DNA of 6,639 bases from Candidatus Tectimicrobiota bacterium (GTDB lineage: Bacteria > UBA8248). Of the stretch, positions 1 to 6,602 are shown one piece after another. The DNA is taken from contig JACPCT010000043.1 of the NCBI GenBank assembly GCA_016184445.1, positions 1 through 6,639 of the forward strand, read 5' to 3'. Numbering within the stretch: the stretch's first letter is position 1; each line of letters opens with the position of its first letter. The position numbers and the translations under genes were made by a program. Below the pieces are notes generated by a model, which was given only the letters and a program-made list of their open reading frames with translations, was not told the origin of the DNA and searched no databases.

Positions 1-921
1 TGCGAGGGGCAGGACGCCGTCCTCGATCAGGGAGATCTTGGCGGAGGCGTTCCCGACGTCGAGCGCGACGGCCCGCCGGATCCGGGCCGCGCGGGCGAGC
101 GACGCCGCGGCGAACAATCCCCCGGCCGGTCCGGAGAGGGCCGCCGAGAGAGGCTGGCCCAGGCCCTTCCGGGCGGGGACGGCGCTCCCGTCCGAGCGGA
201 GGATGAGGATGGCGGTGTCCGGGCGGGGCGACTCGGCCGCCCGCACGGCGGCCTCCCCCAGCGCCCGGCGGATGAGGAGGCCGCAGGCGGCGTCGAGGAG
301 GGCGGCGCGGGCCCGCGCCTGCTCGTGCCCGCGGCCGGGGGTCTCGCAGGAGAGGACGAGCCGGCAGGCGGGATGGATCTCCCGGAAAATCTCCCGGACC
401 CTCCGCTCATGGGCGGGGTTGGCGGGGGAGTGGAGGAGGCACACCGCCGCGGCCTCCACCCCTCCCTCCCGGAACTGGCCCGCCGCGGCCCGGACGGCCT
501 CCTCGTCCAGGGGCGCGGCCTCCTTCCCCGCGGCGTCCATGCGCCCGGCCACCTCCGCCGCGCGGCCCGGAGGGGCCAGGAGGAAGGGGAGGCCGCCTTC
601 CTCCCGCGGTTCCCGGCCGTCCCAAGCGGGGAGAAGGGGGAAGCCCGCCGTCACGATGAGGCCGAGGGGGAGCTGTTCTTTTTCCGCGAAGGCGTCCGCT
701 GCGGCGGAGGCCGAGTGGATGAGGGTGGAGATGTCCCCGGGGCGGGCCCCGGCCTGCTCGAGGAGCCTCTGGATGGCCAGGGCGGAGGCGCGGGCGGGGT
801 CTCCGGGGCCGATGGGGGCCAGGGCGGAGAACAGGGCGCCGTCGCCCGAGCGCAGGGCGAGGGCGTGGATGAATCCGTGGCCGTGGTCCAGGCCGACCCT
901 GAGCGAGCCTTGGGGGGGCAT
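1..921 (-). CDS. Hydantoinase/oxoprolinase (HyuA)-like protein, N-terminal 307 codons, runs off the window
   Basis: The reading frame is open from an ATG at 921 to the window edge, so the C-terminal part is missing. Several stretches follow the HyuA / 5-oxoprolinase subunit A pattern in order. These are an N-terminal LRVGLDHGHG strand-loop (residues about 7-16), an IHSASAAADAF segment (68-78) where the family has HGTTVATNAL, LGLIVTAGF (86-94), an LLHSPANPAHERRV segment in the middle, ILRSDG (240-245), LSGPAGG (262-268), and VALDVGNASAKISLIEDG (285-302). Family members are cytoplasmic ATP-dependent ring-opening amidohydrolases, or relatives such as acetone carboxylase subunits. The two phosphate-binding loops, normally DTGGTFTD and DMGGTSTD, read DHGHGFIH and DVGNASAK here, so canonical ATP-dependent chemistry is doubtful. 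The ribosome-binding site before ATG 921 is weak (a GGGAG about 15 bases upstream). A GTG at 1017 in the same frame is an alternative start that would add 32 residues with no obvious homology. The protein is transcribed in the same direction as the importer but sits 220 bases behind the preceding gene. The family call is confident; the substrate is unknown. Confidence 0.8.
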   Translation of the reverse strand, partial: MPPQGSLRVGLDHGHGFIHALALRSGDGALFSALAPIGPGDPARASALAIQRLLEQAGARPGDISTLIHSASAAADAFAEKEQLPLGLIVTAGFPLLPAWDGREPREEGGLPFLLAPPGRAAEVAGRMDAAGKEAAPLDEEAVRAAAGQFREGGVEAAAVCLLHSPANPAHERRVREIFREIHPACRLVLSCETPGRGHEQARARAALLDAACGLLIRRALGEAAVRAAESPRPDTAILILRSDGSAVPARKGLGQPLSAALSGPAGGLFAAASLARAARIRRAVALDVGNASAKISLIEDGVLPLA

Positions 922-961
922 GCCGAGCCGATCCGCTCCCAGAGGGCGAGGGGGGACTTTC

Positions 962-992
962 CCGGCCTCCCGTCTCCCGAGGGGAAGGCCGG
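962..992 (-). repeat. Imperfect inverted repeat upstream of the HyuA-like gene
   Basis: CCGGCCTCCC at 962-971 is complementary to GGGAAGGCCGG at 982-992, apart from one bulged A, with a loop of about 10 bases. It lies about 40-70 bases ahead of ATG 921. On the minus strand no T-run follows the stem, so it does not look like an intrinsic terminator for the operon. It could be a leader hairpin or an operator, or chance in GC-rich DNA. Confidence 0.3.
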
Positions 993-1082
993 TTTCGCGC
1001 CAGACCGCTCCTCTCACTCTAAGGGAACGGGGGCGGGGATGAAAACGCGGGGGAGGGAGGAGAATTCCGTGACGCGGCCGTT

Positions 1083-1122
1083 GCTCTCCCTCACCCCCCA
1101 TCCCTTCGCTCAATGGGAGAGC
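1083..1122 (-). terminator. Possible weak transcription-end hairpin after the eIF2B-like gene
   Basis: GCTCTCCC at 1083-1090 is perfectly complementary to GGGAGAGC at 1115-1122. The hairpin begins about 20 bases past the TAG stop of the eIF2B-like gene in the direction of transcription. The loop is long (24 bases) and no T-run follows on the minus strand, so an intrinsic terminator is not well supported. A pause or factor-dependent end is possible. Confidence 0.25.
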
Positions 1123-1141
1123 GTCGCAAGCTCCTCGGCAG

Positions 1142-1969
1142 CTAGCCGATCCCGTCCACGGTCTCGAAACAAACGTTCCGGCAGAGCTCCGGCGCCTCCT
1201 CCCACACCTCCCGGCCCTCGCCCTCTTCCAGGGTGATCTCCGCGGAGGAGAGCTCCCCGCTCACCTTGAAGGTGTCGGCCAGGACGGCGCAGGGCTTCCC
1301 CAGGGCATGGGCGGCGAGGGCGGCGGGGCGGCTGCCCGCCTTGTTCACGGCGGCGGCGTCGCGGCAGACGGTGTCCGCGCCGATGAGGAGGAGATCGGCC
1401 TCCCCCATGGCGAGGGCGATCTGGGCGTCGGTGACGCAGCGGACGGGCCTCCCCGCCTCCCTGAGGCGGCGGAGGAGCTTGCGGCCCTCCAGAAGGGGGC
1501 GCGACTCGGCCACGATGAGGAGGCAGTCCGCCGGGGCCGCCCCCAGGAGGGCCGCCTCGACGGTGGAGGAATAGCTGAGGGTGAGGAGGGCGCGCTTGCC
1601 CTCCAGGATGGGTTTCGCCGCCTGGGCCAGGCGCGCGGCGGGGCCGCGGCGCCTGGCCAGGAGGGCCGCGGCGGCCGCCCGGCCCGCCTCCCGCGGGGAG
1701 GGAGGCGGCGAGGCCAGCCGCTCGCGCAGGTCGAGCAGGAAGGCGATGGCCCAGTTGCCGGGCGCGGCCATCGAGGGGCGCAGGGCCCGGACCCGCCGGA
1801 CGAGGGCCGCGATCCGGGAGAGGAGCGCGCCGGGGCTCTCTCCCCCGGCCGGGGCGGAGGCCCGGCCCAGGAGCTCGAGGGCGCGCTCGGCCAGCTGGGC
1901 CGAGCCGCTCCCGCGGTCGGCCCGGATGGCGGCCAGCTCGCGCTCGATCAGGTCCAGGGAGCCTGGCAT
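1142..1969 (-). CDS. eIF2B-like / ribose-1,5-bisphosphate isomerase-like family protein, catalytic cysteine not conserved
   Basis: The 275-residue product matches the eIF2B alpha/beta/delta - aIF2B - MtnA - ribose-1,5-bisphosphate isomerase superfamily, and is slightly short for it. The N-terminal helical region contains AAIRADRGSGSAQLAERAL (residues about 13-31), the usual segment ending in Gly-x-x-x-Leu. The Rossmann-like C-terminal half shows LSYSSTV (131-137), VAESRPLLEGRKL (153-165), VTDAQIA (179-185), IGADTV (196-201), NKAGS (209-213) and VLADTFKVSG (229-238). Known isomerases use a Cys in the THCN segment and the Asp of the GAD motif. Here Asp199 is present, but the segment aligned with THCN reads LSYS, the form seen in non-enzymatic eIF2B subunits. 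Bacteria have no eIF2, so a translation role is unlikely. It may bind a sugar phosphate or nucleotide, or catalyse something by another mechanism. The start at 1969 is preceded by GGGGGA about 8 bases upstream. It lies 60 bases after the ATPase gene, so it is probably co-transcribed with the importer. Confidence 0.85.
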   Translation of the reverse strand: MPGSLDLIERELAAIRADRGSGSAQLAERALELLGRASAPAGGESPGALLSRIAALVRRVRALRPSMAAPGNWAIAFLLDLRERLASPPPSPREAGRAAAAALLARRRGPAARLAQAAKPILEGKRALLTLSYSSTVEAALLGAAPADCLLIVAESRPLLEGRKLLRRLREAGRPVRCVTDAQIALAMGEADLLLIGADTVCRDAAAVNKAGSRPAALAAHALGKPCAVLADTFKVSGELSSAEITLEEGEGREVWEEAPELCRNVCFETVDGIG

Positions 1970-2029
1970 CGCGTCCGTCCCCCGGGGGAGAGGTGCGCGA
2001 TCATGGCTTCCGCCAGGGCGGCGATCAAG

Positions 2030-3136
2030 TCAGGCGGGGCGGACGCCGGTTCCTTGGGAGCTCCCGCGGATGCGCTTGCCGTCCTGGCCGAAGAGGTAGA
2101 GGCGCTCGGGGTCGACGGAGACGCCGAGGGAGTCGCCCTCGCGGTAGCTCCGCGTGCCCTCGACGACCGCGATGAGGGGCCGATCGGCCCCCCGGTCGAA
2201 GTAGAGCAGCGTGTCCTTGCCCAGGGGCTCGACGAGGCGGACCTCGCCCCGGAAGATCCCCCCGTTCTGGGAGACCGCGAGGTGCTCGGGGCGGAAGCCC
2301 AGCGTGGCCTGCCCGGCCGGGGCCTGGGAGAGCGGGGTGGAGAGCTCCACCGTGAGGCCCGGGGCCTGGAAGCGTGCCCGGCCTCCCTCGCGCGCGACGC
2401 TGCCCGGGATGAGGTTCATCGAGGGGCTCCCGAAGAAGTCCGCCACGAAGTGGCTCACCGGGTCGCCGTAGATATCGAGCGGCGAGCCCACCTGCTCGAT
2501 CAATCCCTCCCGCATCACCACGATGCGGTCGGCCAGGGTCATGGCCTCCTCCTGGTCGTGGGTCACGAAGACGAAGGTCTTCCCGAGCCGCTGGTGGAGG
2601 CGGTCGATCTCGGCCCGCATCTCGCGCCTGAGCTTGGCGTCCAGGCTCGAGAGGGGTTCGTCCAGGAGGAAGACCGAGGGGTCGGTCACCAGGGTGCGGG
2701 CGAGGGCCACGCGCTGGGCCTCCCCTCCGGAGCACTGGCCGGGCAGCTTGTCGAGGAGGTGGGTGATCTTCACCATCTCGGCGGCCTCGCGCACCCTGCG
2801 TCTGCGGGTCTCGGGGTCGACCTTCTTCATGCGGGGGCCGAACTCGATGTTCTCGGCCACCGTCTTATGGGGGAAAAGCGCGAGGTTCTGGAACACCATG
2901 CCGAGGTTGCGCTGGCCGGGCTCGACGTCGTTGACGAGCCGGCCCTCGATGTAGATCTCGCCGGCGGTGGGCTCCTCGAAGCCGGCGATCATGCGGAGGG
3001 TGGTGGTCTTGCCGCAGCCGGAGGGCCCCACGAGGACGAGGAACTCGCCCTCCTCGACGGAGAGGTCGAGCTGCTTGACCGCCTCGACGCCGCGGCCGAA
3101 GACCTTGCGGAGCCCTTTCATCTCGATGCGCGCCAT
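2030..3136 (-). CDS. ABC importer ATPase, MalK/UgpC type
   Basis: This 368-residue cytoplasmic subunit hydrolyses ATP to drive the two permeases. The nucleotide-binding domain (about 1-240) carries a Walker A GPSGCGKT (37-44), a Q-loop Gln83 in VFQNLALFPH, a signature CSGGE (135-139), a Walker B VFLLDE (155-160), a D-loop SSLD (163-166) and a switch His193 in VFVTHD. The rest (about 245-350), with LGFRPEHL and later VSVDPERLYLF, is the TOBE regulatory domain typical of CUT1 ATPases, and the length fits that family. The signature differs from the usual LSGGQ at its first and last positions, while the following QRVALAR is normal. The start at 3136 is preceded by AGAGG (3150-3146), which lies inside the last codons of the upstream permease. 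The two genes are six bases apart, so translation is probably coupled. The fold and role are certain; the substrate cannot be read from this subunit. A MalK-like ATPase may also serve other importers. Confidence 0.95.
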   Translation of the reverse strand: MARIEMKGLRKVFGRGVEAVKQLDLSVEEGEFLVLVGPSGCGKTTTLRMIAGFEEPTAGEIYIEGRLVNDVEPGQRNLGMVFQNLALFPHKTVAENIEFGPRMKKVDPETRRRRVREAAEMVKITHLLDKLPGQCSGGEAQRVALARTLVTDPSVFLLDEPLSSLDAKLRREMRAEIDRLHQRLGKTFVFVTHDQEEAMTLADRIVVMREGLIEQVGSPLDIYGDPVSHFVADFFGSPSMNLIPGSVAREGGRARFQAPGLTVELSTPLSQAPAGQATLGFRPEHLAVSQNGGIFRGEVRLVEPLGKDTLLYFDRGADRPLIAVVEGTRSYREGDSLGVSVDPERLYLFGQDGKRIRGSSQGTGVRPA

Positions 3137-3142
3137 CTCGCT

Positions 3143-4050
3143 CTACCTCTTGACCATGCCGAAGGTGAACCCGCGGACCAAGTGCTTCCGGATGAATATC
3201 CCGATGACGATGAGGGGGAAGGTGATTCCCACGGCGAGCGCCGCCTGGTGGCCGTAGACCCGCCCCTCGGTCGAGCCCTCGTACTTGCTGAGCTGGACGG
3301 GAAGGGTCACCACGTCCACCTTGGAGAGGATAAACGAAAGCAGGTATTCGCTCCAGGTCAGGATCAGGATGAAGAGGAAGGTGGCCACCACGCCCGAGCG
3401 GATGAGCGGGAAGATGATCTCCCGGATGGTCTGCCAGCGGCTGGCCCCCAGGATCTCGGCGGCCTGCTCCATCTCCCGCGGCACCTCGTCGATGAAGCTC
3501 TTCGTCATCCACACGGCGTAGGGCAGGGAGGTGATGAAGTAGACGATGATGAGGCCGAACGCGGTGTCCATCAGCTGCAGGACCGAGTAGTAGAGCGTCA
3601 GCGGGGCGGCGACGACGATGGGGGGGATCATCCGGAGAACCAGGAGCTGGAACATCCGGGTGTCGGAGAGGATCCGGTACCGGGAGACTCCGTAGGCCAG
3701 CAGGGTGCCGAAGGCGACCGCGATGGCTGTCGCGGAGAGGGCGATGATCGACTGTTCTTCAGGGCGTGCCACGGCTTGTTGGCGGTGACCGACTCGTGGG
3801 CCACCCCATGGCCCTTCTGATCCGGGGTGACGAAAATCGAAGAGGTCTGCTGGATGGGCCAGACCATCCGGTAGTTGTCCAGGGTCGAATTCTTGGAGAT
3901 GTAGACGGGCGGCCACTTGTGCCACTCGAAGTCGGGCTTGAACGACGTCGAGGTGATCCAGAAGATCGGGAAGCCGGCAAGCGACGCCCAGGCGGCCAGC
4001 ATGAGGGTCCGGAAAACCGGGTACCGCCACTTCTTCACGAAGCGCTTCAT
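3143..4050 (-). pseudogene. ABC importer inner-membrane permease, MalG/UgpE type, interrupted by an apparent frameshift
   Basis: This is the second transmembrane subunit of the importer. The first 100 codons, from ATG 4050 to an AGT at 3753-3751, give a cytoplasmic start, a first membrane helix (TLMLAAWASLAGFPIFWI), the periplasmic segment and HALKNS. The next two bases (3750-3749) belong to no codon that fits. From ATC at 3748 a second frame continues with IIALSATAIAV and runs for 201 codons to TAG 3145-3143. Family members continue as NSLIIAL, so a single missing base explains the break, and repair would give about 302 residues, the usual length. The second frame has further membrane helices and the ATPase-docking loop EMEQAAEILGASRWQTIREIIFPL (QAA at about 196-198, conserved Gly 202), with Gln in place of the first Glu of the EAA motif. 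ATGA at 4050-4047 overlaps the stop of the preceding permease, so translation is coupled. Both halves are otherwise well conserved, so a sequencing or assembly error is as likely as a real recent mutation. As read, the first frame goes on out of phase to about 3628. Confidence 0.88.
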
Positions 4051-5021
4051 CCCTCGCCTCCCGCCGCCGGCTTCTCATACAGGGCGTCGAGCGCCTTCTT
4101 CTCGCGCCGCAGGACGTATATCGCCGAGAGGACGATGACGATCATGAGCAGCATGACGAGGTAGGAGGCCGCCGCCCCCTTGGAGACGTTGAACGCCCGC
4201 CAGGTCACGATGTAGAGGTAGACGGGGATGGTCTCCGTGGCCGTCCCCGGCCCCCCCTGAAGGAGGCCCCAGGTCTTGGGGAACTCCGCCATGGCCTCGA
4301 GGAAGCGGAGGATCAGGGCGAGGAAGATGACGGGCCGGAGCAGGGGGACCTGGATCTCCCGGAAGATCCGCAGGCGGCCCGCGCCGAGGATGCGCGCCGC
4401 CTCGACGGGCTCGTTCGGCAGGGAGGAGAGGCCCGCCAGCATGATGATGAAGGCGAACGGCGTCCAATTCCAGATCTCGAGCATGATGATAGTGAAGATG
4501 GCGAAGTCCGGGTTCGCGAGCCAGGTGAAGCGGATCTCCGTGCCCGCGAGGAAGCTCATGATGTCGTTGATCGGGCCCGAGCGGAACAGGATCATGTCGG
4601 CGGTGTAGGAGGTGACGATGGGGACGGTGAGCATGGGCAGGATGAAGAGGACGTAGAAAAAGGAATGCCCCCGGAAGGGGCGGTACATCAGCAGCGCCAG
4701 GCCGAACCCGATGATGAAGCAGCCGACCGTGGAAAGCCCCGCGAACAGGAACGAGCGCGCGAAGGCCCAGTAGAAGCGGCTCTCCGTCAGGACCTCCCTG
4801 AACAGGTCGAGCCCCGCGTAATCCGCGTCCCACCAGCTGGAAAGGTAGATCGTCCACGAGTGGAGCGAAAAATACAGCTGGAGCAGAAAAACAGGCGTCA
4901 GGAAGAGGAAAAGCGAGATGAGGGGCCCCACGAGGGTCCACTTGAAGATCCGGATCCCCCGGCTCCGGCTGCCTCGCGCGGGTGGCGCCTCCGGGCCGGT
5001 CGCGGTTGCGGTCGCCGTCAT
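4047..5021 (-). CDS. ABC importer inner-membrane permease, MalF/UgpA type
   Basis: This 324-residue subunit forms the transport channel with the neighbouring MalG-type permease. A polar Ala/Thr/Arg-rich N-terminus (1-25) is followed by about six hydrophobic segments. The first is at about 29-53, then about 86-112, 121-146, 173-199, 229-247 and 284-304. The cytoplasmic EAA loop that docks on the ATPase is clear: EPVEAARILGAGRLRIFREIQVPLL with EAA at 207-209, Gly213, Ile223 and Pro226. A FPKTWGLLQGGPGTATETIPVYLY stretch near the C-terminus is the usual CUT1 permease signature region. The start at 5021 has an AGGAG at 5037-5033. The stop TGA (4049-4047) overlaps the start of the next gene. The gene follows the terminator-like hairpin behind the binding-protein gene, so its expression probably depends on read-through. 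The general role is sure; the substrate is unknown. Confidence 0.95.
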   Translation of the reverse strand: MTATATATGPEAPPARGSRSRGIRIFKWTLVGPLISLFLFLTPVFLLQLYFSLHSWTIYLSSWWDADYAGLDLFREVLTESRFYWAFARSFLFAGLSTVGCFIIGFGLALLMYRPFRGHSFFYVLFILPMLTVPIVTSYTADMILFRSGPINDIMSFLAGTEIRFTWLANPDFAIFTIIMLEIWNWTPFAFIIMLAGLSSLPNEPVEAARILGAGRLRIFREIQVPLLRPVIFLALILRFLEAMAEFPKTWGLLQGGPGTATETIPVYLYIVTWRAFNVSKGAAASYLVMLLMIVIVLSAIYVLRREKKALDALYEKPAAGGEG

Positions 5022-5065
5022 GTCGCCCTTCTCTCCTGCCCTTCTTCCGGTTTCTTCGGCTAGGC

Positions 5066-5103
5066 AAAATCCCGCCTCGGGCCGGCGCGGGCCCGAGGCG
5101 GGA
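5066..5103 (-). terminator. Strong intrinsic-terminator-like hairpin between binding-protein and permease genes
   Basis: CCCGCCTCGGGC at 5071-5082 pairs perfectly with GCCCGAGGCGGG at 5091-5102 around an 8-base loop, and T5070-A5103 adds a thirteenth pair. On the minus strand the stem is followed by TTTT (5069-5066). It starts about 15 bases after the binding-protein stop at 5118. In many ABC importer operons such a hairpin protects or partly terminates the message so that the binding protein is made in excess over the membrane subunits. That role is inferred here from position. Confidence 0.8.
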
Positions 5104-5117
5104 GAAGCGCCTTCGCC

Positions 5118-6518
5118 CTAGGTGGGCACGTCCATCTTGGGCATCATGGCCTTGTAGTAGGGGAGCTCCCTCTTGATCCGCGCCTTGCCGATCTTCTTGA
5201 CGATCTTCCCCCACTCCTCCTGGCTGTCCTTGAGCGCCTGCTTGCCCGACTTGCGGCCGGCGTAGGCCTCCGAGAGGTTCTTGTCCACGGCCTCCTTGAA
5301 CTCCTGGTAGCCGGTCACGTAGGGCGGCGGGGTGGTGACCAGGAGGCTCTTGCGGATGGATTCCATGCCCGCCTTCCCGCCATAGACCTTCTCCACCTCG
5401 GGAGACGTCATGTGCGCGGGGTGCCAGGGGTCGTGGAAGGTCATGGTCGGATGGGCCACGACCTCGGTGCTGTTCTTGGCGGTGGTCATGTAGAGCGCCC
5501 ACATGGCGGCCTGCTTCTTCCGCGGGCTGAGCTTGTTGATGATCATTCCCATGACCGGCGCGGAGAAGCCATAAAGCCACTTGCCCGTGGTGGGCGTCGG
5601 GGAGCCCTCGATGCGCGCGATGATCCCGTCCCAGTACTGGGCGGAGAAGATCTTCCCTTCCACGATCCGGGGGATCATCTGCGGGGAGCCCCACGCCGCG
5701 GCCTCGGGATGGGAGACCTGCTTCCGGGCGAGGAAGGTGTCGGCGGCGTATTCGGCGGCGGGGGTGGTCAGCGTCGGCTCGGCGTCGTCGCTGAAGGGGA
5801 AGCCGCCCGCGCTGTAGAGGTACATCCAGTACCAGAAGCTGCTGTTCTCCTTGTCGCGCAGCCCGCCGAAGCCGAAGAGCTCCTTGTCCGGCCGGTGGAA
5901 GAACTTCATCATCTCGAGCTCGTCTTCCCAGGTCTCCGGCCACTTGAGGGGCTTACCGTGCTTGTCGGCGAAGCGCTTCTGCTCGTCCGGGCTCTCGAAC
6001 AGGTCCTTGCGGATGAACTGCGGGCAGACGTTCCCGTCCGTCGGCAGGGCGTAGGTCACGTCCTGGTACTTCATGAAGCTCGCGAAGTTGCCCACCATCT
6101 CGAGCTTGAAGCCCGCCTCCTTCATGTAGCCGTCCAGGGGCTCCACCAGCCCCGCCGCGACGAGGGAGGGGATCATCATCGACTCGACGTGGAAGATGTC
6201 GAACTTGCCGGAGCGGCTGATGGCCTCGGCCATCGCGCGCTGCGGGATGAGGAGGTTGGGGACGTCGTTCACCTGTTCCATCGAGATTCCGGTGAGGCCC
6301 TTGAACTCGCCGTTCAGGCGGGGGTAGTTGCGCCAGTACAGGGCCCACATCATCCCGTTCAGGGAGGCCTTGCCGTACTTCTTGGCGGCCTTGACGATCT
6401 TGTCCTCCTCGGGCCCGGCCTCGGCCACCCCGCGGAAGCGGAGCACCCACGGGGCCGTCACGGCTGTGGCCAAGGCTCCTTTCATGAACTTTCTTCTGGA
6501 CAGGTGCGCCCTCTTCAT
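5118..6518 (-). CDS. Tat-exported extracellular solute-binding protein, family 1 (CUT1 importer)
   Basis: This 466-residue periplasmic receptor captures the solute for the permease pair encoded downstream. The N-terminus reads MKRAHLSRRKFMKGALAT, a twin-arginine signal (SRRKFMK, Arg8-Arg9), followed by a hydrophobic stretch and a likely cleavage site after AEA near residue 34. There is no lipobox cysteine, so the mature protein of about 430 residues should be soluble. The mature part resembles family-1 solute-binding proteins. It has LTGISMEQVNDV near the first hinge strands, the segment GKFDIFHVESMMIPSLVAAGLVEPLDGYM, TYALPTDGNV, and a late WALYMTTAKNSTEVVAHPTM region typical of the C-terminal lobe. 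ATG 6518 was chosen over an in-frame ATG at 6590 because it places the Tat motif at the normal distance from the start and has AGAGGGGAA just upstream. The longer N-terminus looks like translated leader. It is the first gene of the run and is followed by a strong hairpin, consistent with high expression. The ligand cannot be told from the sequence. Confidence 0.93.
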   Translation of the reverse strand: MKRAHLSRRKFMKGALATAVTAPWVLRFRGVAEAGPEEDKIVKAAKKYGKASLNGMMWALYWRNYPRLNGEFKGLTGISMEQVNDVPNLLIPQRAMAEAISRSGKFDIFHVESMMIPSLVAAGLVEPLDGYMKEAGFKLEMVGNFASFMKYQDVTYALPTDGNVCPQFIRKDLFESPDEQKRFADKHGKPLKWPETWEDELEMMKFFHRPDKELFGFGGLRDKENSSFWYWMYLYSAGGFPFSDDAEPTLTTPAAEYAADTFLARKQVSHPEAAAWGSPQMIPRIVEGKIFSAQYWDGIIARIEGSPTPTTGKWLYGFSAPVMGMIINKLSPRKKQAAMWALYMTTAKNSTEVVAHPTMTFHDPWHPAHMTSPEVEKVYGGKAGMESIRKSLLVTTPPPYVTGYQEFKEAVDKNLSEAYAGRKSGKQALKDSQEEWGKIVKKIGKARIKRELPYYKAMMPKMDVPT

Positions 6519-6525
6519 GGCGATG

Positions 6526-6534
6526 TTCCCCTCT
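6526..6534 (-). promoter_or_regulatory. Ribosome-binding site of the solute-binding protein gene
   Basis: AGAGGGGAA on the minus strand ends seven bases before ATG 6518. It supports this start over the in-frame ATG at 6590. Confidence 0.6.
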
Positions 6535-6540
6535 GGAAGG

Positions 6541-6587
6541 AAAAGCGCGTCCGCGCGCCGGTGACATTGGGCCACCCCCCGGCGCGC
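6541..6587 (-). promoter_or_regulatory. Leader with two overlapping, mutually exclusive GC hairpins
   Basis: GCGCGCCGG at 6553-6561 is perfectly complementary to CCGGCGCGC at 6579-6587, giving a 9-bp stem with a 17-base loop. On the minus strand, GCGCG (6558-6554) can instead pair with CGCGC (6549-6545) around a CGGA loop, followed directly by TTTT (6544-6541), which resembles a small terminator. The two stems share 6554-6558, so only one can form. This is the geometry of an attenuator, lying just before the ribosome-binding site. GC-rich DNA makes such pairings by chance, so function is unproven. Confidence 0.35.
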
Positions 6588-6602
6588 CAAGCTCTCTGCA
6601 TG

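Larger units (their letters stand above)
922..1141. other. Intergenic region with two imperfect hairpins
   Basis: These 220 bases separate the eIF2B-like gene from the HyuA-like gene. They hold no convincing gene. The frame of the HyuA-like gene stays open through at least part of the region, so an upstream start would shorten it. Two inverted repeats lie here and are listed separately. No clear -35/-10 pair was seen, so it cannot be said whether the HyuA-like gene has its own promoter. Confidence 0.5.

Noticed and set aside
38..1236. Two overlapping plus-strand frames of about 300 codons each at the left end.
   Set aside because: The minus strand here encodes a clear HyuA-like protein. The plus-strand products are low-complexity Arg/Ala/Gly-rich sequences.
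1978..1989. Perfect 12-base palindrome TCCCCCGGGGGA before the eIF2B-like gene.
   Set aside because: It has no loop and no T-run, and includes the likely ribosome-binding site. In this composition it can easily arise by chance.
3740..3760. Programmed ribosomal frameshifting in the MalG-type permease.
   Set aside because: There is no slippery heptamer at the junction, and this family is not known to need recoding. A missing base is simpler.
1307..3820. An 837-codon open frame on the plus strand.
   Set aside because: It lies antisense to the eIF2B-like, ATPase and permease genes. Its composition (His, Asp, Glu, Gly and Leu-rich, no domain) is the mirror of GC-rich codon bias. Long antisense frames are expected in such DNA.
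4075..5943. A 622-codon minus-strand frame spanning the binding-protein/permease junction.
   Set aside because: It runs in a different frame through the binding protein, the hairpin and the MalF-type permease, and its sequence is Arg/Pro/His-rich with no domain.
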